Shown in pieces: positions 1 through 8,731 of a stretch of DNA of 64,000 nt. The stretch is taken from the NCBI GenBank assembly GCA_937965785.1, contig CALCKT010000069.1:106455-170454 (forward strand), read 5' to 3'. The position numbers were made by a program, and so were the translations under genes. The first letter of the stretch is position 1. Each line of letters begins with the position of its first letter. This DNA is from an uncultured Propionibacteriaceae bacterium. GTDB lineage: Bacteria; Actinomycetota; Actinomycetes; Propionibacteriales; Propionibacteriaceae. The notes under the pieces were generated by a model that was given only the letters and a program-made list of their open reading frames with translations, had not been told where the DNA came from and searched no databases.

Positions 1-121
1 GCGGGTACAAGGTGAGGTCGATGTCCCTCACTGCGGTCGATGGCTGCCGGTTCGTCGTGTAGGTGATCTCCAGCCCGGAGATCTTCAGCAGCGGCTTAGC
101 ACCAGTGGTCGGAGTCATCAT
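1..121 (-). CDS. Oligopeptide ABC transporter ATP-binding protein, N-terminal fragment
   Basis: Only about 40 residues are in the window; the rest lies beyond the left edge. The visible start (MMTPTTGAKPLLKISGLEIT, then YTTNRQPSTAVRDIDLTLYP) is the usual opening beta-strand of DppD/OppD-type ABC ATPases, just before Walker A. The ATG overlaps the stop of the permease gene by ATGA, so it is translationally coupled and belongs to the same operon. The family energises uptake of peptides, but in actinobacteria DppBCDF-type systems also import oligosaccharides. The sugar-type neighbours favour a glycoside substrate here; that is inference. Confidence 0.75.
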   Translation of the reverse strand, partial: MMTPTTGAKPLLKISGLEITYTTNRQPSTAVRDIDLTLYP

Positions 122-1032
122 TGTTGTTTCCCTGCCAGCCGTGGATTCAGAAGTTGTTCCAAGGTGCGCGCGAACCAGATCGCGGAGAGCTGGAGCACGC
201 TCACCACGAGCAGCGGGGCCATGATCGACCATGCGGCGTTGGTGAAGAACAACGCACCCTTCGCCCAGGCGTTGTTGATCATGATTCCCCAGTTGATTCC
301 CGTCATGGGCGCCAGTCCGAGCAGGTACAGCCCCACCATCGCGTACGTCGCCCCCGTCATCGCGAAGATGAAGTGGATCATGAGGTAGCTGGCCATGTTC
401 GGCAGGATCTCGCGGCCGATGATGACCGGTGTCGACAAACCGACGATGCGCGCCGCCTCCACGTATTCGCGTTCCTTCAGGGAGAGCACCTGGGCCCGGA
501 CCGCTCGCAGCAGCCCCGGCCAGCCGAGGACCCCGAGCAGCAGCGCCAGCATCACGGGGCTGTCGAGACGCACGTAGACGGCCAGCACCACCAGCAGCGC
601 GAACTGGGGGATGGTCAGCATGAAATCGGTGAACTGGATCACCAGGGAATCCACCCAGCCCCGCAGGTACGCGGCCAACGCGCCCAGCACGACGGCGATG
701 CCCGTGGACACAGTGGCCGAGATGATGCTGACGATGATGACGTCGCGGCCGCCGAGCAGGATCATCGTGAGGACGTCGCGCCCGTCGGCGTCGGTGCCCA
801 GGAAGTGTTCCGCCGACGGCGGGGCGTAGATCAGCGCGGAGTTGGCGGCCGGCACCTCGACGAACCACGGCAGGATCAGCGAGGCCACGCACATGAGGAG
901 GAACACCACTCCGCCGACGGTGCCCGTCACGCTGGCCCCGAGGGCGCTTCGCCATCGGCCTTTCCCAGGGTGGGGAGTCCGGGCCCCGGTGAGGACGGTG
1001 GGATCGGTGGTGGGAAGCGGGGAGTTGCTCAT
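118..1032 (-). CDS. ABC transporter permease, DppC/OppC type
   Basis: A 304-residue inner-membrane permease of the binding-protein-dependent transport family. The N-terminal cytoplasmic tail (about 30 residues) is followed by a first membrane segment, a periplasmic-side loop containing the DppC-like stretch FLGTDADGRDVL (about residues 77-88), and five further hydrophobic segments. The cytoplasmic coupling loop reads YVEAARIVGLSTPVIIGREI, matching the EAA motif that docks on the ATPase. It starts inside the stop codon of the DppB-type gene and ends inside the start of the ATPase gene, so all three are one operon. Length is normal for the family. The substrate cannot be read from the sequence; see the adjoining oxidoreductase for a sugar hint. 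Confidence 0.9.
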   Translation of the reverse strand: MSNSPLPTTDPTVLTGARTPHPGKGRWRSALGASVTGTVGGVVFLLMCVASLILPWFVEVPAANSALIYAPPSAEHFLGTDADGRDVLTMILLGGRDVIIVSIISATVSTGIAVVLGALAAYLRGWVDSLVIQFTDFMLTIPQFALLVVLAVYVRLDSPVMLALLLGVLGWPGLLRAVRAQVLSLKEREYVEAARIVGLSTPVIIGREILPNMASYLMIHFIFAMTGATYAMVGLYLLGLAPMTGINWGIMINNAWAKGALFFTNAAWSIMAPLLVVSVLQLSAIWFARTLEQLLNPRLAGKQQ

Positions 1033-2141
1033 CAGCGGGCACCTTCCACTCGGATCCGCGGATCGATACGGGACAGAAGCAGATCCGCCATCAGGTTGGC
1101 TAGCACCACCGAGACCGTGATGATCAGGATGAAGCCCTGGACCACGGGGTAGTCACGGGCCACGATCGCGTCGTAGAAGTAGTACCCGACGCCGTCGTAC
1201 TTGAAGATCTGCTCCACCAGCGTCGAGCCCCCGACCACGAAACCCAGCTGGACGGCGAACTGGGTGAACAACGGCAGGATCGCGTTGCGCCCGACGTAGC
1301 TGATGTGGATGCGGGAGCCGGGAAGGCCGCGGGCCTTCGCGCCGATCACGTAGTCGTCCTCGAGCACCTGCGTGGTGGAGGACTTCATCTGCAGGATCCA
1401 GCCCCCCACGGAGGTCAGGACGTAGACGGTGATGGGAAGGGCGGCGTGCGTCAGCGCGTCGAGGATGAACTCGGCGGTGAATCCCGGTTGGACGCCGGGG
1501 GTGAGCGTGCCCCGCAACGAACTGACGTTGAACCAGCGCAGCTGGACGCCGAAGACCACGATCACCAGCATCGCCCACATGTAGTTGGGGACGGCGTTCA
1601 GCGCGGACGAGATGTTGGTGACCAGGTGGTCTATCCAGCGGCCGCGTTTGTAGGCGATCAGGACCCCCAGAGCGATCCCGATCAGGAACGACAGCAGCAG
1701 CCCCAGGCCGACACTGAACAGCGTCCATGGCAGGTAGGCGAGGATGTAGTCGCTCACCGAGGTCCCGGGCGCGACGATGGACTGGCCCAGATTGCCCTGC
1801 ACCAACCCACCGAGATAGGTGAGGTATTGATCCAGCAGCGGGGCATCCGGGTCGTAGGACAGCAGCGAGGAAGCGCGTGCGAGCGCTTCCTGCCGTCCCA
1901 GGCCCTGCTGGGTCATTAGTTTCTGCACGTAGGCCTGCAGCGGGTTGCCGGGCATCCACCGCACCAGAGCGAAGGACAGGGTGGCCACGGCCCAGATCGT
2001 GATCAGGCTCTTGAGGATGCGCCCCAGGACGTAGTTGTGCCGGATGCGGTAGCCCAGGCTCGCCTGCGGCGGGCCGCCGGATTCCCGGGTCAACTCGGGA
2101 CTGAGCTGCGCCGCCTCTTCTGCGTGAACGTCGTCGGACAT
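1032..2141 (-). CDS. ABC transporter permease, DppB/OppB type
   Basis: A 369-residue permease, the partner of the DppC-type protein. After a hydrophilic 45-residue N-terminus comes a transmembrane segment, then the family pattern of a long extracytoplasmic loop (WMPGNPLQAYV) and five membrane segments. The EAA-like loop is VIGAKARGLPGSRI. The C-terminus VVLANLMADLLLSRIDPRIR is the classical DppB ending. It lies 6 bp downstream of the Gfo/Idh/MocA gene with no strong Shine-Dalgarno, which suggests coupled translation. No substrate-binding protein gene is visible; it may lie beyond the left edge. Confidence 0.9.
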   Translation of the reverse strand: MSDDVHAEEAAQLSPELTRESGGPPQASLGYRIRHNYVLGRILKSLITIWAVATLSFALVRWMPGNPLQAYVQKLMTQQGLGRQEALARASSLLSYDPDAPLLDQYLTYLGGLVQGNLGQSIVAPGTSVSDYILAYLPWTLFSVGLGLLLSFLIGIALGVLIAYKRGRWIDHLVTNISSALNAVPNYMWAMLVIVVFGVQLRWFNVSSLRGTLTPGVQPGFTAEFILDALTHAALPITVYVLTSVGGWILQMKSSTTQVLEDDYVIGAKARGLPGSRIHISYVGRNAILPLFTQFAVQLGFVVGGSTLVEQIFKYDGVGYYFYDAIVARDYPVVQGFILIITVSVVLANLMADLLLSRIDPRIRVEGAR

Positions 2142-2147
2142 GATGAC

Positions 2148-3260
2148 CTAGAAGGACGTGGTGAGTTCGACGACCCGGCCGGTTTTCGCGGACTCGATGG
2201 CAGCGGTCATGATCTCGAGCGCGTGCCGGGCCTTGTAGGCGTCGGCGATGGGGGGTTCGCCGCTGCGGACGCAGTCGACCAGGTGTTCCATGAGCATGGC
2301 GCGGTGCAGTTCCTGTTCCCGGACGTTGTTGGCCTGGGAGAGGTCTTCCGGGTCCATCCAGGCGTCGACGCCGGGTTCCAGGTCCTGGACGAACACCTCG
2401 AGCGGGTTCTCGTCACGGTGGTAGATGGCCATCGCACCCCGCCGCCCGAACACCTCCACCTTGGGTGCCTTGGATGCCAGGACGTTGAACGTCGCGTCGA
2501 TCACGGCGAAGGTCGAATCGCCGAAGTCCAACATGAGCAGGAAATTGTCCGGGGTGGTGACGGGAATCCGCAAACCACCGAAGGGACCCGTGCCACGCAC
2601 GGTGCGGATGGCTTCCGTGATGCCCCCGAAGGCCGAGACCCGCCGCGCCGGACCCAGCAGGCTGGTGATCTCGTGGATGCCGTAGACGCCCATGTCGAAC
2701 AGGGGCCCACCGCCCGGCTGGTAGAACCATGTCGGGTCGAACGGCCACCCGTCGGGAGCGCCGCCGGGGCCGCCGTGTGAACTGCGCACCCGGGCGAAGC
2801 ACACCCGTCCGATGCGGCCTTCGTCGATGAGTCGGCGGGCCTCGCGGTACTGGGCGTAGAGCGTGTCGGGAGGGGCGCACACGAAGACAACACCCTGCCG
2901 CTCGGCCTCCTCGATGAGCGCGTCGGCCTCCTCCAGGGTGGTGGCCAGCGGTTTCTCGCTCAGCAGGTGCCGGCCGCTGCGGAGAATCCGTATCGAGGTC
3001 TCGGCGTGCACGGAGATGGGGGTGAGGTTCGCCACGGCCTCGACGCGGTCGTCACGCAACATCTCGTCGAGCGATTCGTGAACGGTGCCGATGCCGAATC
3101 TCTGGGCGGTGCGCTGCGCGTGCTCGGGCACGACATCCGCGACCGTGGTTATTTCAACTTTGTCTCCGAGCGTGGTTAGGTTGGGCAGAAAACCGTCCTC
3201 GTCGCCGGCGATCATGCCGGCCCCGAGGATCCCGAACCGTAGCGGCCTCTGCTGAGTCAT
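2148..3260 (-). CDS. Gfo/Idh/MocA family oxidoreductase
   Basis: A 370-residue NAD(P)-dependent sugar or cyclitol dehydrogenase. The Rossmann fold begins FGILGAGMIAG (residues 8-18). The family signature SEKPLATTLEEA (about residues 100-111) supplies the conserved E-K-P, and the C-terminal half carries GGPLFDMGVYGIHEITSLLG with the conserved D and H of the catalytic region. The start is supported by AAGGAG just upstream. It is the first gene of the operon with the two permeases and faces the ROK regulator. A role in oxidising or reducing an imported sugar derivative is inferred from context. Confidence 0.88.
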   Translation of the reverse strand: MTQQRPLRFGILGAGMIAGDEDGFLPNLTTLGDKVEITTVADVVPEHAQRTAQRFGIGTVHESLDEMLRDDRVEAVANLTPISVHAETSIRILRSGRHLLSEKPLATTLEEADALIEEAERQGVVFVCAPPDTLYAQYREARRLIDEGRIGRVCFARVRSSHGGPGGAPDGWPFDPTWFYQPGGGPLFDMGVYGIHEITSLLGPARRVSAFGGITEAIRTVRGTGPFGGLRIPVTTPDNFLLMLDFGDSTFAVIDATFNVLASKAPKVEVFGRRGAMAIYHRDENPLEVFVQDLEPGVDAWMDPEDLSQANNVREQELHRAMLMEHLVDCVRSGEPPIADAYKARHALEIMTAAIESAKTGRVVELTTSF

Positions 3261-3287
3261 GACACTCCTTAGCCCCGTTGCACCAGA

Positions 3288-3307
3288 TTATAAATAGTAT
3301 TAACTAA
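3288..3307. promoter_or_regulatory. AT-rich candidate operator/promoter between divergent genes
   Basis: The short gap between the oxidoreductase and the ROK regulator holds TTATAAATAGTATTAACTAA, strikingly AT-rich for this genome. On the minus strand it includes TATAAT, a plausible -10 for the oxidoreductase-permease operon, and an imperfect inverted repeat (TAGT-AATA-like core). A related AT-rich palindrome lies after the regulator. I infer a ROK-repressor site; this is not proven. Confidence 0.4.
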
Positions 3308-3343
3308 CAGAGTTGACTTGGCAACACTGTGGAGAGGATCAAC

Positions 3344-4525
3344 ATGCCAACGGCCAGCGATCGGCTGATGGGCAAGGGGCCCAAACTCATCCGCGAGATG
3401 AACCAGCGTGTCCTGTTCGACTCGCTGCTGAGCCAGGGTCCGTCGACCCGTCCCGGGCTGGCGCGCGCTTCCGGGCTTTCCCAGCCCACCGTAATCGCGG
3501 CGCTCAACGAACTCGTGGACGCGCGGCTTGTCGTCCCGCTGGGCAACGACGCCCGCGACATGGGCAGGCCCGCCAAGCTGTACCGGGTGAACCCCGCTGC
3601 CGCGTCGGTCATTGCCGTCGACATCGGCCGCGTCTGGGTCCGTGTGGCGGTGGTGGACATCGCGGGCGACGAGCTCTACCGGCACGACGTGCGCAACGTG
3701 GCCAGGAGCGCGACTGCGCTGGTGGACCTGATCTCCGCGGAGGTTGCCCAGGCGAAGGCGAAGCTGCGGCTGGAGCCCGAGCGGACCTACGCGGTCATCG
3801 GCTCCCCGGGTGTTTTCGCCCCGAAGCGCGGCGTAGTGGACTACGCGGATCAGTTGCCGGGCTGGCATCGCCCCAAGTTGATCAACATGCTCAACGACGA
3901 GCTCGGCACGCAGCTACAGATCGAGAACGACGTCAACTTGGCCGCGCTGGCCGAGTCGATCCACGGCCAGGCCAAGCGACACGAATCCTTTGCTTACTTC
4001 CACATCGGCACCGGAGCCGGCATGGCGACCATCCTCAATGGGAAACTGCACCGCGGTTTCCGCGGGGCCGCCGGCGAACTCGCGTACCTGCTCACCGCCA
4101 TGGGGACCGACGGGAAGGCGCGCGTCCTGGAGGACGTCGTCTCGGCGCGCGCGCTCACCGCTTCGGCCCGGGAGCTGGGGCTGGTGAACACCACTCCCGA
4201 GGCCGTCCTGCAATTGGCCGCGTCGGGGGATCCTGCGGCCCGGCGGGTCATGGATCGGTTCGTGGAGGGCATTTCGGCGGCTGTGATCGCCATCAATGCC
4301 GTCCTGGATCCCGAGTGTGTGGTCCTGGGTGGCGGCATTGGGATCCGTCTTCAGGATTACGTCGCCGAGATCGGAGACGCGGTGACCCGGCGCAGCCCGT
4401 TCCGCGTGGACCTCGACGTCGCGACTTTGCGCACCGACGCCACGCTGCGCGGGGCTGTCGACATGGGGTTGGAGACCGCGCGCAACGCGATGTTCCGACT
4501 AGGAGTCCAGGGCGGCGCCAGTTGA
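3344..4525 (+). CDS. ROK family transcriptional repressor
   Basis: A 393-residue regulator with an N-terminal MarR-like winged helix (about residues 20-75; RPGLARASGLSQPTVIAALN is the helix-turn-helix) and a C-terminal ROK sugar-binding domain (VIAVDIGRVWVRVAVVDIAG, then the glycine-rich HIGTGAGMATI and HRGFRGAAGELAYL). I chose the ATG preceded by GGAGAGG six bases away over a GTG five codons earlier. The cysteine-rich zinc motif of classical NagC/Mlc proteins (CxCGxxGC) is missing after GELAYL, so it belongs to a zinc-less ROK subgroup. Divergent placement and the AT-rich sites on both sides suggest that it represses the flanking sugar operons until a ligand binds. Confidence 0.88.
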   Translation: MPTASDRLMGKGPKLIREMNQRVLFDSLLSQGPSTRPGLARASGLSQPTVIAALNELVDARLVVPLGNDARDMGRPAKLYRVNPAAASVIAVDIGRVWVRVAVVDIAGDELYRHDVRNVARSATALVDLISAEVAQAKAKLRLEPERTYAVIGSPGVFAPKRGVVDYADQLPGWHRPKLINMLNDELGTQLQIENDVNLAALAESIHGQAKRHESFAYFHIGTGAGMATILNGKLHRGFRGAAGELAYLLTAMGTDGKARVLEDVVSARALTASARELGLVNTTPEAVLQLAASGDPAARRVMDRFVEGISAAVIAINAVLDPECVVLGGGIGIRLQDYVAEIGDAVTRRSPFRVDLDVATLRTDATLRGAVDMGLETARNAMFRLGVQGGAS

Positions 4526-4550
4526 CAAACTCCGGGTATTAATAAATACT
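4522..4550 (+). promoter_or_regulatory. Promoter with overlapping palindrome upstream of second oxidoreductase
   Basis: TTGACA (4522-4527) is followed after 17 bases by AATACT (4545-4550), a reasonable housekeeping promoter for the sugar operon starting at the second oxidoreductase. The near-palindrome GTATTAATAAATAC (4536-4549) covers the spacer and -10, where a repressor would block transcription. It resembles the AT-rich site in front of the ROK gene, both containing AGTATT next to ATTAA. The ROK protein is the obvious candidate ligand. Confidence 0.45.
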
Positions 4551-4601
4551 CCTCAGAAAATGTGGTCCCCGAGGGGACGAGAAGCGATCTGAGGTGAACT
4601 C

Positions 4602-5642
4602 GTGACTTCCATCAACTTCGCAATCACCGGGCTCGACCACTGGTACTCGGCGGTGCCGCTGGCGCGGGGCCTGAGCAGGCACCCGCAGACCGAGCTGCCG
4701 CTCATCGTCGACAGCGACCCCGCAAGAGGCAGGGCACTTGCCAGCGACCTGGGGGCGGAGTTCTCCACGTCCCTCGACGATGCGCTGCAGGATCCCAGGA
4801 TCAATGCCATCGGATGCTTCTTCAGTGTCGAGCAGAACCCCGCGATCTGCATCAGGGCGGCGGAGGCCGGCAAACACATCGTCTCCATCAAACCGATGGC
4901 GCGCACCCTGGAGGAGGCGAGCGCCATCGTGCAGGCGGTGGAGCGGTCCGGTGTGCAGTTCATCCCGGCGGAATCGCGGTCACGAATGACGGAGCAGAAC
5001 CAGAGGCTCTTCGAGATCGTCCGCTCCGGAGCGCTGGGCAGGATCGTCTCGGCCAACTTCGCGCTGTGCGGGGTGCTGCCGAAGGCGTGGGAGGACTCCG
5101 ACTCGCACGGCTGGTGGGTGGAGGAGGACAAGGCGCCCGGCGGCGGCTGGATCGATCACGCGATCTACCAGATCGACCGGCTGCGCTGGCTGTTGGGAGC
5201 GGAACCGGTCGATGTCATCGGGCACGCCGCTAACCTGCGGTATCCGCAGCTGCCCGTCGAGGACTACGGCCATGCCATCTTCACCTTCTCCGACGGCGTG
5301 GTTGCCACCATGGAGAACACCTGGACCGGCGCGGACGGGGCCTGGCGGATCACCACCACCATCAACGGAACCGAGGGGTCGCTGGCGATCGACACCATCG
5401 ATGCGAACATTTCGGTGCTGCGCTCCGGCGCCGAGGCCCGCCCCGCCTGGGAACGGATCGGGCCGCTGGACGACGAATCCAACCTGATCCAGCCCCTCGT
5501 CGACCGGATCCGCGGTGAGAGCAACTCGCTGGGCACCGTCCACGACGCCTGGCGCAACCTCGCAGCCGCCCGCGCCTTCTACGACGCGGTCGCCTCCGGC
5601 ACGAGACAACCCGTGCCGGTGCCGGCGGGTAGGAACACCTGA
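4602..5642 (+). CDS. Gfo/Idh/MocA family oxidoreductase (second copy)
   Basis: A 346-residue NAD(P)-dependent oxidoreductase, distant from the one at 2148-3260. The first strand FAITGLDHWYSAVPLARGL is an atypical Rossmann start. The E-K-P position reads SIKPMARTLEEA (about residues 91-102), so the usual glutamate is isoleucine. GGGWIDHAIYQIDRLRWLLG retains the conserved D and H of the family active site. The GTG start is preceded by GAGGTGA. It heads a same-strand run with a secreted barrel protein, a sugar kinase and a PIG-L deacetylase, which suggests catabolism of an amino-sugar or N-acetylated glycoside. Confidence 0.85.
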   Translation: MTSINFAITGLDHWYSAVPLARGLSRHPQTELPLIVDSDPARGRALASDLGAEFSTSLDDALQDPRINAIGCFFSVEQNPAICIRAAEAGKHIVSIKPMARTLEEASAIVQAVERSGVQFIPAESRSRMTEQNQRLFEIVRSGALGRIVSANFALCGVLPKAWEDSDSHGWWVEEDKAPGGGWIDHAIYQIDRLRWLLGAEPVDVIGHAANLRYPQLPVEDYGHAIFTFSDGVVATMENTWTGADGAWRITTTINGTEGSLAIDTIDANISVLRSGAEARPAWERIGPLDDESNLIQPLVDRIRGESNSLGTVHDAWRNLAAARAFYDAVASGTRQPVPVPAGRNT

Positions 5643-5662
5643 AAGAAAAGTGAAGGGCTCCG

Positions 5663-6898
5663 ATGAAGCACGTCCTGCGAATCCTGGTCGCTGCCTCGGG
5701 CATGTCCTTGGGCCTGTCCACCCCCGCCGTTGCCGCCTCCGAGGAGGAGACGGTCAGCAACGCCTATCTGCACCTCGACGGTGCGATGGACGAATGGGCC
5801 TCGGCGCCGGCTCTTCGCGTGCCGTCGAGTTACCACGGGGGTTTCCTGGACTTCTGGGACAACTCCGTCACCTACGACAACGCGCTGGTGATCATCGCCT
5901 ACGCCAACCGGAAGAACAACGTTGACTCCCTCAATCGGGCGAGAACCATGGGAGATGCCCTGCTGCAGATGCAAGCGAAGGACCCCATCGGCGATGGGCG
6001 CTTGCGAAACGCCTACGGGCCCGAGAACCTCTTCGACTCCAACGGTGTGCCGAACATCCAGACCTGGGGATCGGCGTCCGGCAACCAGGCCTGGGCCGGA
6101 ATGGCGCTGGCCCATCTCGCGCACGTCACCAAGGACACGAAGTACCGCGACGGTGCGCTGCGCATCGGGGAATGGCTGCTGCGGGAGACCAAGGACACCC
6201 GTGGGCGTGGTGGCTTCACCGGTGGTTACAGATCCGACGGAACGAAGACCGAGTGGAAGTCAACCGAGCACAACATCGACATGGTGGGTCTGTTCGGGAT
6301 GCTCCACCAGCTGACCAAGGACCGGAAATGGCGTCGCGCCCGCAAACACGCCCGCAAGTTCGTCAAGAGCATGTGGGACAAGAAGGAAGGATGCTTCCAC
6401 ATCGGGACGAAACCCGACGGAGTCACCATCAACCGGGACGAGTACATTCCCGAGGACGTGCAGTCCTGGGGTTATCTCGCCCTCCGATCGGACCGCTACC
6501 GCCGGGCACTGGACTGGAACATCGCCAACCTCGAGGTGACCGACGACTCCAATCCTTCCCAGCCGGTCGTCGGTGTGCGGTTCGCCTGGCAGATCAAAAA
6601 GGAACATCAGAAAAAGAACGACAACACGGTCTGGCTGGAGGGCACCGCCCACATGGCGCTCGCGTTGAGGATGAGCGGCAAGAAGAAACACAAGAAACGG
6701 GCCCGCGCATATCTGGACAGCATCCGCACGGCGCAGCTGCACGGCCCGAACGCGGATGGGAAGGGAATCCAGGCCAACTCGAAGGAAGGTCACTCCGGCG
6801 GCGATGATGTCAACTACACGAGCCTGCACACCGGCGCCACCGCTTGGTACATCATGGCCAAGCAGGAACTGAATCCGTTCCACCTCGCCAAGAACTGA
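5663..6898 (+). CDS. Secreted six-hairpin (alpha/alpha-barrel) glycosidase-like protein
   Basis: A 411-residue protein with a clear signal peptide: MKHVLRILVAASGMSLGLS, then a small-residue end TPAVAAS with likely cleavage after AVA. The mature part contains repeated helix pairs with aromatic and acidic loops (GFLDFWDNSVTYDNALVIIA, STEHNIDMVGLFGMLHQL, YIPEDVQSWGYLAL, VWLEGTAHMALAL). This pattern fits the (alpha/alpha)6 toroid of glycosidases and uronate lyases. I cannot name the family or the catalytic pair. A lysine/arginine-rich stretch (MSGKKKHKKRARAYL) is unusual. Neighbouring sugar genes suggest extracellular glycan trimming that feeds the importer. Confidence 0.65.
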   Translation: MKHVLRILVAASGMSLGLSTPAVAASEEETVSNAYLHLDGAMDEWASAPALRVPSSYHGGFLDFWDNSVTYDNALVIIAYANRKNNVDSLNRARTMGDALLQMQAKDPIGDGRLRNAYGPENLFDSNGVPNIQTWGSASGNQAWAGMALAHLAHVTKDTKYRDGALRIGEWLLRETKDTRGRGGFTGGYRSDGTKTEWKSTEHNIDMVGLFGMLHQLTKDRKWRRARKHARKFVKSMWDKKEGCFHIGTKPDGVTINRDEYIPEDVQSWGYLALRSDRYRRALDWNIANLEVTDDSNPSQPVVGVRFAWQIKKEHQKKNDNTVWLEGTAHMALALRMSGKKKHKKRARAYLDSIRTAQLHGPNADGKGIQANSKEGHSGGDDVNYTSLHTGATAWYIMAKQELNPFHLAKN

Positions 6899-6917
6899 AC
6901 CGGGGCGCGATCCTGTC

Positions 6918-7868
6918 ATGACCAACATCACGGAGCCGGGCCGGATTCCGGAGAGCCGTAAGCAGTTCCACGCGCCATCCGCCCTGGCCATCGACATCGG
7001 TGGCACAAAAACCGCATTCGCGTGGGTGGGGGCGGACGGGGGCATCATTGATTCGTTCCGGGTGCCCACACCCGCTCCGGAGACGGCGCGCGACGAGGCG
7101 CTGCAACAGTTGCGGGGTCACGTGCGGCGGGTCCGGGGTTGGCACACCCGGTTCGGAACCTGCATCGTGGTGCGTCCGGGGCTGATGAGCTACGACGTCG
7201 TCGAACTCTCCCCGAACACGCCCGCCTGGGAGGACGCCGCCCTGGCGCAGCTCGTGCGCGACGAACTCGGCGAGGTGCGCATCCGCTTCGAGAATGACGT
7301 GCGAGCGGCAACTTACGGCGAGATGGTGGCCGGGAGGCTACGGGATGTCGACCCCGGCCTGTACGTCAACCTCGGCACCGGGGTGGCTGCCGCGCTGGTG
7401 GTGAACGGCCGCATCGTCGAGGGGGCGCACGGAGCCGCGGGTGAGATCGGCTACATGAAACCTAGCCCGGTGGCTGACGCGGTCAGGGGCGGCGACATTT
7501 CGCCCGCGCCGTTCGAGGAACTGCTCGGGGGGCCGGCGTTGGGCAGGCGGGCCTCGAAGATGCTGGGGCGGGCCGTGACCCCGAGGGAGTTGTTCGCCGC
7601 GAGGGACCCGGTCTCCGTCGCGTTCGTTGGTGAGATGGCGGCGCTCATCTCGACGATGCTCGGGAACCTCTGCACGCTGCTGGATCCGCAACGCATCGTC
7701 TTTGGCGGTGGGCTGGCCCGTTCCTTCGACCGGTGGGCACCCGTCGTCCGGGCCCACATGGCTGCCAGCTTCCCCTACGCGCCCGAGCTGGTCGTCTCCC
7801 AGCACGTTGCCGACGGGTCGCTGTTCGGCGCCGCCATGCTGTGTCTTTTGGAATTACCACAATGGTGA
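6918..7868 (+). CDS. ROK family sugar kinase
   Basis: A 316-residue protein with the ROK phosphate-binding start ALAIDIGGTKTAFAWV (about residues 22-37), a second glycine-rich loop YVNLGTGVAAALVVNG and the signature GAHGAAGEIGYM. FENDVRAATYGE supplies the aspartate that acts as the general base in the family (xND). The zinc-binding CxCGxxGC motif of glucokinase/NagK members is missing after GEIGYM, so the substrate may not be glucose or GlcNAc. There is no DNA-binding N-terminus, so it is a kinase rather than a regulator. It probably phosphorylates the sugar released in this locus. Confidence 0.85.
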   Translation: MTNITEPGRIPESRKQFHAPSALAIDIGGTKTAFAWVGADGGIIDSFRVPTPAPETARDEALQQLRGHVRRVRGWHTRFGTCIVVRPGLMSYDVVELSPNTPAWEDAALAQLVRDELGEVRIRFENDVRAATYGEMVAGRLRDVDPGLYVNLGTGVAAALVVNGRIVEGAHGAAGEIGYMKPSPVADAVRGGDISPAPFEELLGGPALGRRASKMLGRAVTPRELFAARDPVSVAFVGEMAALISTMLGNLCTLLDPQRIVFGGGLARSFDRWAPVVRAHMAASFPYAPELVVSQHVADGSLFGAAMLCLLELPQW

Positions 7869-7902
7869 CGCCCCGGCGCACCCGACCGACAGGAGCATGT
7901 CC

Positions 7903-8709
7903 ATGACAGATGTCCGAGTACTCATGTTCGGCGCTCACCCCGACGACTGCGAGTTCGAATCGTCCGGGCTGGCCGCGCTCGTAACCCGGGCCGGCGGGGT
8001 GGTGCGGTTCGTCTCCGCCACCGATGGTTCCAGCGGCCATCACAAGATGACCGGCCCGGAATTGGTGGAACGCCGCCGCGTGGAGGCCCGGGCCGGTGCG
8101 GCAGCGGTCGGGGCGACGGTGACCAACCTCGGGTTCACCGACGGCTGGTTGTTCCCCGACCGGGCGCTGCGCGAGGCGGTGATCACAGCCATCCGGTCCT
8201 TCGGGCCGCACGTCGTGGTGTCTCCCAGGCCGTCCGATTACCACCCGGACCACCGGGCCATCGCGACGGCGGTGCAGGACGCGGGGTATCTGCTCATGGT
8301 TCCGGGCATCGTCCCCGACGTGCCGGTGCCGGGAACCCGGCCGGTGATCCTGCACACCCACGACCCGTTCACCGACCCGAGGCCGTTTCGCCCCGACGTC
8401 GTGTTCGACATCGACGCGGTGCTGGAACGGAAACTGGACGCCATCATGGCCCACGAGAGCCAGGTTCGTGAATGGCTGCCGCACATCAACGGATTCGCGG
8501 CCGAGGTCCCAGGAACGGAACCCGCACGTACCGAGTTCCTTCGCCTGCGGGAGCGAGAGAAAATCAACCGGATCGCGGTCAAGTTCGCGGACGAACTGAG
8601 GCGACGCCACGGACGTGTCCCCGCGGCCGCGGAGGCCTACGAGATCTCCGAGTACGGCGCCCCCACGGACGCCGACCACGTCCACGAACTGCTCGGCATC
8701 CTCCCCTAG
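7903..8709 (+). CDS. PIG-L family N-acetylglucosamine deacetylase
   Basis: A 268-residue zinc-dependent de-N-acetylase. The metal-binding motif FGAHPDDCE sits at residues 8-16 and the second one, SDYHPDHRA, about 100 residues on; together they supply H, D, D and H. I chose the second of two nearby ATGs because AGGAG lies seven bases before it. Family members deacetylate GlcNAc conjugates (MshB, GlcNAc-PI, diacetylchitobiose). With the ROK kinase and importer it suggests use of an N-acetylated glycoside; the exact substrate is unknown. Confidence 0.88.
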   Translation: MTDVRVLMFGAHPDDCEFESSGLAALVTRAGGVVRFVSATDGSSGHHKMTGPELVERRRVEARAGAAAVGATVTNLGFTDGWLFPDRALREAVITAIRSFGPHVVVSPRPSDYHPDHRAIATAVQDAGYLLMVPGIVPDVPVPGTRPVILHTHDPFTDPRPFRPDVVFDIDAVLERKLDAIMAHESQVREWLPHINGFAAEVPGTEPARTEFLRLREREKINRIAVKFADELRRRHGRVPAAAEAYEISEYGAPTDADHVHELLGILP

Positions 8710-8731
8710 GTCGTTCCCCGCTTCGGAGCCC

